Source of the DNA: Dyella sp. RRB7
GTDB lineage: Bacteria > Pseudomonadota > Gammaproteobacteria > Xanthomonadales > Rhodanobacteraceae
Reading direction: 5' to 3'
Length of the DNA stretch: 64,000 nt
Assembly: GCF_022761115.1 (NCBI RefSeq)
Contig: NZ_JAKWJS010000002.1
Location: 62,001-126,000 of the forward strand
Position numbers and translations under genes: made by a program. The notes under the pieces were generated by a model that was given only the letters and a program-made list of their open reading frames with translations, ran no database searches and was not told the DNA's origin. Shown here in pieces: positions 35,915 to 42,448 of this stretch (positions are counted from its first letter, which is position 1; the number at the start of each line of letters is the position of its first letter).

Positions 35915-37458
35915 GGCGTACCCACCTCGACGATGTTCGGATGGCGCGAGACAAACTCCAGTGCATAGGCCAGTTCACCCTGGGTTTGCGCGTGCAGGGT
36001 GAAGAGCGGTTGGTCCTTGCTCACCCGGCTTCCCAATGAGGCGTCCAGCGTCAACCCGGCCAGTGGAGAGTGCGGCGCGCCGGCCAGCTTCGCGGCCTGG
36101 GCCAGGCGGCGATTGTCGATGCAGGTGACACGCCCTTCGAGGGACGTCGTCACGGGATGCTGAAAAGCCGCGACTCCCGGCGTGCGCAACCCGCCCTGTG
36201 CCTCGCAGATGGCCAGGAACTGGGTCAGTGCCTTGCCGCTGTCCAGCGTGTTGCGGGCCATCGCCATCGCGTCGATGGGCAAGGTGGCGAGCCCGGCCAG
36301 CTCGATCACCTGGGCAGCCAGCAGCAATGAGCGTTCCCGCAGATCGGCTGGGGCGGTCTTGTCCCGCGCGAGCACCGCCATGACATCGTGGGCTTCCAGG
36401 GCTGGGCCAATCCCGCGGCCGACGGGCGCGCGGCCATCCGAAAGAACCGTCCTTACCTGCAGGCCAAGACGCGATCCCACGCGCTGGATCAGCGCCGAGA
36501 GCGAGTCGGCCTCCTGCTGGCTGCGCACCTTGGCCGTAGGGCCCACGGGAATATCGATCACTACGTGGGTCGAGCCCGCCGCAATTTTCTTGGACAGTAC
36601 CGACGCGACGAGCTGCCCTTCGCCATCCACGCCCAGGGCGCGCTCGATGCGAATAAGCACATCGTCCGCCGGACTGAAGTTCACGCTACCGCCCCAGATG
36701 ATGCATCCGCCGGTGCGCTCCACCACGCGTCGCATCGCCTCAATGCCAATATCCACGGGGGCGAGCATCTCCATGGTGTCGGCCGTTCCCGCCGGCGAAG
36801 TGATGGCGCGGGAAGATGTCTTGGGCATGACCAGGCCAAGCGCGGTGGCGATGGACACCACGATGGGCGTGGTGCGATTGCCGGGCAGGCCGCCGACACA
36901 GTGTTTGTCCACGATCACGGCGCCGGGCCAGTGAAGCCGGCTCCCGCTGGCGACCATGGCCTGGGTCAGGTAGCCCACCTCCGGCTCGCTCAGGCGACCG
37001 TTGGCGCACGCCGCAATAAATGCAGCCAGTTCGATGCCGGAGTAGCGGCGCCCGGCGATGTCGCTCACGACGGCCTGGAACTGTGCGCTGTCCAGTTCAT
37101 GGCCATAAATTTTCCGGCGAACGAAGGCCAGCGATTCGACCGTGGGCGCGTGGGAAAAATAGGCCCGTTCGTTGGGTTTCGGCGCCAGTGCCCGCCAAGC
37201 CGATTCGGATAGCCCTGCCTCGTCGACGGCGAGCAGGTCGCCGTGCACGACCTCGAGCGTGGCGACCAAGCGCCGGTCGGCCACGTGCAGTTCGACGCGG
37301 CTGCGCGCAATAAAGCCCTCGCTGCTGCAGATGGGCGAATCGCTTTGAAGGAACACCACGTGCTCGTCACCGGTATCGATGCCCAGGCGCCGCAGGCGGC
37401 TGTTTTCTTGTTCGATATGGCCTCGGGAGTCGTCCGGCTGTTCAAGCGGCATCTGCAT
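35911..37458 (-). CDS. Thymidine/AMP phosphorylase family protein
   Basis: A 515-residue member of the thymidine phosphorylase superfamily that carries the extra N-terminal domain (about residues 20-95, LRRLGIDTGDEHVVF to LLAVDEAGLSE) of archaeal AMP phosphorylase. Core blocks are VDKHCVGGLPGNRTTPIVV, MPKTSSRAITSPAGTADTMEML, and GGSVNFSPADD. The family splits nucleosides or nucleoside monophosphates with phosphate, giving ribose 1-phosphate or ribose 1,5-bisphosphate. The start is uncertain: a GTG at 37512 overlapping the CBS gene stop is the alternative. It lies between a CBS protein and a PRPP synthetase-like protein in one leftward unit. Confidence 0.87.
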   Translation of the reverse strand: MQMPLEQPDDSRGHIEQENSRLRRLGIDTGDEHVVFLQSDSPICSSEGFIARSRVELHVADRRLVATLEVVHGDLLAVDEAGLSESAWRALAPKPNERAYFSHAPTVESLAFVRRKIYGHELDSAQFQAVVSDIAGRRYSGIELAAFIAACANGRLSEPEVGYLTQAMVASGSRLHWPGAVIVDKHCVGGLPGNRTTPIVVSIATALGLVMPKTSSRAITSPAGTADTMEMLAPVDIGIEAMRRVVERTGGCIIWGGSVNFSPADDVLIRIERALGVDGEGQLVASVLSKKIAAGSTHVVIDIPVGPTAKVRSQQEADSLSALIQRVGSRLGLQVRTVLSDGRAPVGRGIGPALEAHDVMAVLARDKTAPADLRERSLLLAAQVIELAGLATLPIDAMAMARNTLDSGKALTQFLAICEAQGGLRTPGVAAFQHPVTTSLEGRVTCIDNRRLAQAAKLAGAPHSPLAGLTLDASLGSRVSKDQPLFTLHAQTQGELAYALEFVSRHPNIVEVGTP

Positions 37459-37508
37459 TCTCTGATGAGCGGTGGGTAAGGGCGTTTGCCTGCGCGATGC
37501 CAGCGACG

Positions 37509-37997
37509 TCACTCGCCGTTGCCGTCGCGAGTTCCGTGGTGGTTTGACGCGAGGGCGGTGTGCTTTTCCAGCGGCGGCTCGATCAGCATCACCTCGGTCA
37601 GTTGCTGCAGCAGCGCGGTCACTGCCACCAGGGCGTCATCGGCGGTCACGATGCCGGCCAGCAAACCTTCCTCGTCGATCACCGGCAGTCGACGCACGCC
37701 GCTGCCGTGCATGATGGCAATGAGTTGCGCGAGCGTGGCGTCGTGGCGGCATACGACGACGGGTTGCGACATGACCGAGGCCATCGGCGTGGCTTGGACA
37801 TCGCAGCCCTCGCTCAGCCAGGACCTGCTGAGATCACGGTCGGTCACGATGCCCACCGGAGTTTGGCCGGACTCGTTGGCATGGACTACCACGAGGCAAC
37901 CGGTCAAATGCTGTTGCATGAGACGGGCTGCCTCATGAATGGACTGAAGCGGGGTGGCGACAATGACCCTGGAGGTGCCGATATCGATGGCTCGCAC
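37509..37997 (-). CDS. CBS-domain pair protein
   Basis: A 162-residue protein made only of two CBS domains (ATPLQSIHEAARLMQQHLTGCLVVV and the second repeat PVVVCRHDATLAQLIAIMHGSGVRRLPVIDEEG). Such pairs bind adenine nucleotides and act as energy-state sensors. The start is GTG with AGGAG 7 bases upstream. It heads a unit with the phosphorylase and the PRPP synthetase-like gene and has an FNR-like box 64 bases upstream. A regulatory role over the two downstream nucleotide enzymes is plausible but inferred. Confidence 0.88.
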   Translation of the reverse strand: MRAIDIGTSRVIVATPLQSIHEAARLMQQHLTGCLVVVHANESGQTPVGIVTDRDLSRSWLSEGCDVQATPMASVMSQPVVVCRHDATLAQLIAIMHGSGVRRLPVIDEEGLLAGIVTADDALVAVTALLQQLTEVMLIEPPLEKHTALASNHHGTRDGNGE

Positions 37998-38054
37998 GGC
38001 TTTGCTCCTGCTGCAACGACTGCACCCAGCCTAGATGGGTGATGGCAGGCGCCA

Positions 38055-38068
38055 TTGACGAACATCAA
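38055..38068 (-). promoter_or_regulatory. FNR-like box (one mismatch)
   Basis: TTGACGAACATCAA differs from TTGAT-N4-ATCAA at one base. It lies in the 126-base space between the alcohol dehydrogenase stop and the CBS gene start, centre about 64 bases from the GTG, so it probably controls the CBS-phosphorylase-PRPP synthetase unit. Confidence 0.65.
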
Positions 38069-38123
38069 CAAACCCATTCAGGCATCAAACTGGATGCGCC
38101 GGTTCGCGAGCAGCCGGCGAAAC

Positions 38124-39113
38124 TCAGGGCAGCAACACGGCGGCACCTTGCAGGCGGCCGAGGCGCAAATCCTGCAAGGCCCGATTCGCATCGCTCAGTG
38201 GATACGGCGTCACGTGCGGGATGATGCGCGCGCGTCCGGCGACCTCAAGGAAATCATGGCCGTCCGCGCGGGTAAGATTGGCGACGGAAAGCAACCGGCG
38301 TTCTTCCCATAGCAGGCGATAGGGGAAGCGCGGAATGTCGGACATATGGATGCCGCCGCAGACCACGCTGCCGCCCTTGCGGACAGCGCGCAAGGCGCTG
38401 GGAACGAGTTCGCCCGCCGCGGCAAAAATGATGGCCGCATCCAGTGGCTCCGGGGGGGATTCGTCCGAGCTGCCGGCCCATTCGGCGCCAAGCTCGCGCG
38501 CGAACGCCTGGGACGCCGCATCGCCAGGCCGGGTGAACGCATAGAACGGGCGCCCTTGATGGCGCAGCAGTTGGGCCAGGATATGCGCGGCGGCGCCAAA
38601 GCCATACAAGCCGACACTGGCGACATCGCCAGCAAGCCGAAGCGCGCGGGAACCGATCAACCCGGCACAGAGCAGCGGGGCGGCCGCGGCTGCGTCCGGA
38701 TAGTCACTGATGGGCAAGGGCAGGCAGAAAGCGGCCCGCGCGGTCATGTGCGTCGCATAGCCGCCGTCGCGATTGCATCCGGTGAAGACCGGCGTGTCGC
38801 ATAGATTCTCGCGTCCGCCAAGGCAATAGGCGCATCGGCCGCACGTACCTCCCAACCAGGGCACGCCGACGCGGTCACCGATGCCCGGGGCGTTGACGTC
38901 ACGCCCCACCGTGTCGATGACGCCGATGACCTCGTGGCCGGGAATCACCGGGTAACGAGCCTGTGGCAGCTCGCCGTCGATGAGATGAAGATCCGTGCGG
39001 CACACACCGCAGGCTTCGACCCGGATACGAACCTCGTCCGGTCCGGGCAACGGGTCCTCACGGTGCTCCGGAACCAGCGCCATGCCGACGCCCCTGGCAA
39101 CCATGGCTTGCAT
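38124..39113 (-). CDS. Zinc-dependent alcohol dehydrogenase
   Basis: A 329-residue medium-chain dehydrogenase of the AdhP/AdhA type. Catalytic zinc ligands are seen in GVCRTDLHLIDGE and PGHEVIGVID; the structural zinc site CGRCAYCLGGRENLC has four cysteines. The nucleotide fold is VGLYGFGAAAHILAQLL. The start ATG has GGAAGGAGA 8 bases upstream. Two stress protein genes lie just before it on the same strand (62 bases), which suggests co-transcription from the FNR-like box at 40367. A role in fermentative NADH reoxidation is inferred. Confidence 0.92.
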   Translation of the reverse strand: MQAMVARGVGMALVPEHREDPLPGPDEVRIRVEACGVCRTDLHLIDGELPQARYPVIPGHEVIGVIDTVGRDVNAPGIGDRVGVPWLGGTCGRCAYCLGGRENLCDTPVFTGCNRDGGYATHMTARAAFCLPLPISDYPDAAAAAPLLCAGLIGSRALRLAGDVASVGLYGFGAAAHILAQLLRHQGRPFYAFTRPGDAASQAFARELGAEWAGSSDESPPEPLDAAIIFAAAGELVPSALRAVRKGGSVVCGGIHMSDIPRFPYRLLWEERRLLSVANLTRADGHDFLEVAGRARIIPHVTPYPLSDANRALQDLRLGRLQGAAVLLP

Positions 39114-39175
39114 AAGCGGCTTCTCCTTCCTGTAGCAATGCCCCCGGGACGGGCAGGGTCGCCGCGCCGGTCGCC

Positions 39176-39613
39176 TCAGGGACAGACCATGACGGGGAGG
39201 TCCGAGCGCAGCAGTACCCGATGCGTCACGCTGCCAAGCAGCAGGCGGCCGACGCCGTGCCGGCCGTGCGACCCCATCACAATCAGGTCGCAGCCGCGCT
39301 CCTTGGCCACGTCGATGATCGCCTGATAGGGATGCTCGGCAAAGCGGTATTCGCACTCGCATGCCACGCCACTCGCCTGTGCCGTCTGTTCAATGTATTG
39401 GAGGTAGCGCTTTGCGCGTTCAGCGGCTTCGGTCTCATATGCCAGCTGTTTCGACTCGACCACTTCGATCAGGTAGGAGAGCGTGAAGAACGGCGGTACC
39501 GCATGAAAACCCAGCACGCGCGCACCCAGGGTCTTGGCCAGCTCGATACCCACGGCGGCGGATTTTTCCGAGCTTGAAGATCCATCGGTAGGAAGCAGGA
39601 TATGTTGAAACAT
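39176..39613 (-). CDS. Universal stress protein (ATP-binding type)
   Basis: A 145-residue UspA-domain protein starting MFQHILLPTDGSSSSEKSA and ending with the complete nucleotide motif GSHGRHGVGRLLLGSVTHRVLL. A short upstream in-frame ATG at 39643 is rejected because family members start at MFQHIL. It follows another stress protein gene by 20 bases and precedes the alcohol dehydrogenase gene. Confidence 0.93.
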   Translation of the reverse strand: MFQHILLPTDGSSSSEKSAAVGIELAKTLGARVLGFHAVPPFFTLSYLIEVVESKQLAYETEAAERAKRYLQYIEQTAQASGVACECEYRFAEHPYQAIIDVAKERGCDLIVMGSHGRHGVGRLLLGSVTHRVLLRSDLPVMVCP

Positions 39614-39633
39614 GGGAAACCTCATGGATTCGC

Positions 39634-40071
39634 TTAATGGCATACCAGCACGGGAACGCCAGCGTCGCCTAGTAGCTTTACCACCTCATGACTCAACTGG
39701 ACGCGATGGCCGTGAGCGTATTCACTGGCGCCCACCACGATCAGATCGCAGCCTGACAGGTTCGCCGCGGCGACAATGGCGGTATACGGGCGATGATCGA
39801 ACACATAGCCATCCTTGAAATCCACCCTGGCCTCGCGCGCGATGGTCGCGAGACTGGCCAGGTGTTCCTTTGCATGCTCAACGGCCTTGCCGGCGTAGCC
39901 GCCGTTCGCGTGCACGATGAAATCACTTGCCAGCGACACCGCCGCCAGGGGCGAAAGGATTTCCAGGCCCACGGCCGAGGCACCGCTGTGGGTGGCCATG
40001 TCGATGCCCACGGCGGCGGCACGCAGGGATTGATCACTGCCATCGATCGGCAAGAGGATGCGCTTGAACAT
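39634..40071 (-). CDS. Universal stress protein, ATP motif degenerate
   Basis: A 145-residue UspA-domain protein starting MFKRILLPIDGSDQSLRAA. Its C-terminal loop reads GASEYAHGHRVQLSHEVVKLLGDAGVPVLV, so the usual GxxGxxxxxxxxxGS motif is lost although the fold is kept; it is probably a non-ATP-binding Usp. It sits 21 bases after a small membrane protein gene and 20 bases before the next Usp gene. Confidence 0.9.
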   Translation of the reverse strand: MFKRILLPIDGSDQSLRAAAVGIDMATHSGASAVGLEILSPLAAVSLASDFIVHANGGYAGKAVEHAKEHLASLATIAREARVDFKDGYVFDHRPYTAIVAAANLSGCDLIVVGASEYAHGHRVQLSHEVVKLLGDAGVPVLVCH

Positions 40072-40092
40072 AGGGGCGATCTCACATGACGG

Positions 40093-40305
40093 TTAGGGGC
40101 GGCGCCAATCGGCGATGATGCTGATCAGCAGCAGGACGGCACTGGTGCCGCAGATCCACTCGATGATGGGAATAGCCTGTTTTCCCCAGTCATGCACCAA
40201 GGCCAGGGAGCTGACCACCGCCACGACGGCGAGCACCGACGTGAGCGTGGAAAAGGCGAAGCGCGTCGGCGTCTTCCGCTTGTCCGGTGACAGTCCAGAT
40301 GCCAT
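40093..40305 (-). CDS. Small two-helix membrane protein
   Basis: A 70-residue protein of unknown function. After a short basic N-terminus (MASGLSPDKRKTPTRFA) it has two hydrophobic stretches, STLTSVLAVVAVVSSLALV and WICGTSAVLLLISIIA, with a short polar link, ending in DWRRP. GGAG lies 8 bases before the ATG. It is the first gene of the run with two stress proteins and the alcohol dehydrogenase, and an FNR-like box lies 68 bases upstream. I do not recognise a family. Confidence 0.65.
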   Translation of the reverse strand: MASGLSPDKRKTPTRFAFSTLTSVLAVVAVVSSLALVHDWGKQAIPIIEWICGTSAVLLLISIIADWRRP

Positions 40306-40366
40306 GAGATCGACTCCGCAGGCGTGACCATGGATGGGCAGGTTAGTGAGCGGCCTCCGGGTCGGA

Positions 40367-40380
40367 TTGACGCATGTCAA
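40367..40380 (-). promoter_or_regulatory. FNR-like box (two mismatches, perfect palindrome)
   Basis: TTGACGCATGTCAA is a perfect inverted repeat (TTGAC/GTCAA) and differs from TTGAT-N4-ATCAA at the two inner bases. Its centre is about 68 bases before the start of the small membrane protein gene that opens the Usp-Usp-alcohol dehydrogenase run. Confidence 0.55.
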
Positions 40381-40486
40381 CTTCGCTCGTCTTTGGCTTG
40401 GCGCAGATCAGCTGGATCATCGCGTGCTTGCGGATGTCGCGAGGTGTTCGTTGCGCCAGCGCTGCACATGCATGGTGGCGTGCCCT

Positions 40487-41509
40487 CTACATGACTAGCG
40501 GGTCAAGTGCTTCGCCGTGCGTGGCATTACCGCTTAGTGGGTAGAGGATAGGCTGGTCGATCCACATTTGCATGGCTGCACGCAGCTCGATCTGCGCCTC
40601 CAAGGATGCCGCGGCGGCTTCCATGAGCATGGCCTGGACCGGCGGCGGCAACACCATTCGACGCATCATCTCCATGGTATAGCCGGACGAGTGGATGGAG
40701 CGCGGCGGCGTCTCGCTGGAGACGATCTGCTGCCGCCTTTCGGTGGGCAGCGGATCGACCGCATTGCTTACGTTGTTGGCGAGCAGGGCGAGTCGTGGCT
40801 GCGAGGTGATCGCGGTGAGCCTGGCCTGTCGCAGGCCGAAGCGTTCCGCATCCGCCGCCAACTCGGTGGAAAGTTCCCTCAGCTTGTAGCCCAGCGTGAG
40901 GCACTCGGAAACATCGCGCCGGGCCCCTCGCTCACGTGCGAGGCGCAGGTTGCCGTACAGGCAGCCGCTGGTGAGATGGCGCGCGACGTCACGGGCGACT
41001 TTGCGACCCGTGTCGCTGTCGTAGCGCAACCCCAATAGCGCCAGCGCATCGGCCAGTCCTATCAGTCCGATGCGAAGATGCATGCCTGAATGACCGGAGG
41101 CACCCGCGGACAGCGCCGCAGCATTGTCCAGGGCGTTGACGGCAAGCTCGGCGACGGATTCAAAGGCTTCGAGATTCAGGCTCGCCTGGCTGGTGCCGGG
41201 GGCGCGCACAAAGCTGACCACATTCAGTACGGCGACAAGTTCATCGTCCGGCCAGCCGGCATCGCCCGTGCCGGCCGCGACCAGTATGCGTTCGTCAAGC
41301 AACACCTGCCATTCGCCGAGCGCATCGCAAAGGCGCCGCCCAAAAGCCCCGGTGCGCCCCGGCCTTTCTGCGCAGGCCAGCGTGCGCGCCACGCGTGACC
41401 AGGTGTCATGGATGGAGATGTCGCGCAGTTCATCGCGCAGGCGCCAGCGGAACCAGGCATCCCAGGCCTCCACGGCGGCCAGGTCGATGAATGCTGATGT
41501 TTCACTCAT
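40487..41509 (-). CDS. Degenerate ribonucleotide reductase-like protein
   Basis: A 340-residue protein related to the large-chain barrel region of class II/I ribonucleotide reductases. GTSQASLNLEAFESVAELAVNALDNAA aligns by eye with the CNLxSLNL...LDN block, and HLRIGLIGLADALALLGLRYDS with the RriGLGvmGLAdaL..lGi.YdS block. The Cys of CNLxS is replaced and no NLCxE thiyl-radical motif or N-terminal ATP cone is present, so it should not be an active reductase. Start is the ATG of MSETSAFIDL; the frame stays open farther upstream without similarity. It is divergent from the FNR-type regulator gene. Role unknown; a nucleotide-binding or regulatory job is possible. Confidence 0.65.
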   Translation of the reverse strand: MSETSAFIDLAAVEAWDAWFRWRLRDELRDISIHDTWSRVARTLACAERPGRTGAFGRRLCDALGEWQVLLDERILVAAGTGDAGWPDDELVAVLNVVSFVRAPGTSQASLNLEAFESVAELAVNALDNAAALSAGASGHSGMHLRIGLIGLADALALLGLRYDSDTGRKVARDVARHLTSGCLYGNLRLARERGARRDVSECLTLGYKLRELSTELAADAERFGLRQARLTAITSQPRLALLANNVSNAVDPLPTERRQQIVSSETPPRSIHSSGYTMEMMRRMVLPPPVQAMLMEAAAASLEAQIELRAAMQMWIDQPILYPLSGNATHGEALDPLVM

Positions 41510-41708
41510 GGCAAGAAGACATCCCTGACGTTGGCCGGAGTGTCGCCGGGTACGGCGCTCCGGGGATTGCGTTGGGTCAATGTTCCTTGCGATGCGCCCT
41601 CCGTTACCTACTGTTACAAATCGTTGCTGACGCGAACTCGCCCGGTAACAGGCGCGCATTACCGTCCACTCCACAAGCCAAGTGTCGTGATCACATAGGG
41701 GTGTCGCC

Positions 41709-42431
41709 ATGAACGTGCGCTTTGAACCCAATCCTTCCGAATTGCGGCCAGCAGGCTTTCTCGCCGAGGATGTCGAAGAGGCAGCCGACAGCCTGGATGT
41801 CGATCTTCTTCGCCGGTATGTCCCCGTGTTTCGCCACAAGCTTGCCGCGGGGCAGTCGCTTTACCACGCGGGCCAGCCGTTCAAGTCGCTGTTTCTCGTC
41901 CATGCGGGCTTTCTAAAGACGATTGAACTGGCTGATGATGGACGCGAGCAGATCACGGGCTTCCGGATGCGCGGGGATTTCCTGGGCATCGAGTCCATCG
42001 GGCTGGCGAGCCATGCCTGCGGTGCCATATCGCTGGAAAGTGGCGAAGCCTGGGAGCTGCCGTACCCGGCCATGCTCGGCGCCTGCCGCGACATTCCCGA
42101 ACTGCAGGCCCGCCTTACGGCTGCGTTGGCGCGGGAGATTCGCGCCGATCACGCCTGGATGCTGGCCATTGGAACCTTGAACGCGGAGCAGCGCGTGGCG
42201 ACATTCCTGCTGGATGTCGCCAGGCGCTATGCCCGGCTGGGATTCAGCGCCAGGCATTTCGTGCTGCGCATGCGTCGCGCCGATATCGCGAGCTTCCTGG
42301 CGCTGACGAACGAAACCGTGTGCCGCGTCATGACCAAGCTGCACGATATGCGCATGATCGACGTCGCCCGGCGCGAGATCCAGGTGCTGGACGCGGGTGC
42401 ACTGCACGCGCTGGCCAACCAGTACGCCTGA
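41709..42431 (+). CDS. FNR-type transcriptional regulator lacking the Fe-S cysteines
   Basis: A 240-residue Crp/Fnr-family regulator. The sensory barrel has the FNR-lineage block GREQITGFRMRGDFLGIESIG, followed by a dimer helix and a winged helix-turn-helix. The recognition helix TNETVCRVMTKLHDM keeps Glu202 and Arg206 of the FNR ExxSR pattern but has Cys205 where Ser is usual. The N-terminus lacks the cysteine cluster that binds [4Fe-4S] in FNR/Anr, so it is Dnr-like in layout or senses another signal. AGGGG precedes the ATG. It sits in the middle of eight FNR-like boxes and is the obvious candidate to bind them (inference). Confidence 0.88.
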   Translation: MNVRFEPNPSELRPAGFLAEDVEEAADSLDVDLLRRYVPVFRHKLAAGQSLYHAGQPFKSLFLVHAGFLKTIELADDGREQITGFRMRGDFLGIESIGLASHACGAISLESGEAWELPYPAMLGACRDIPELQARLTAALAREIRADHAWMLAIGTLNAEQRVATFLLDVARRYARLGFSARHFVLRMRRADIASFLALTNETVCRVMTKLHDMRMIDVARREIQVLDAGALHALANQYA

Positions 42432-42448
42432 ATGCAACGGGGCATCCG

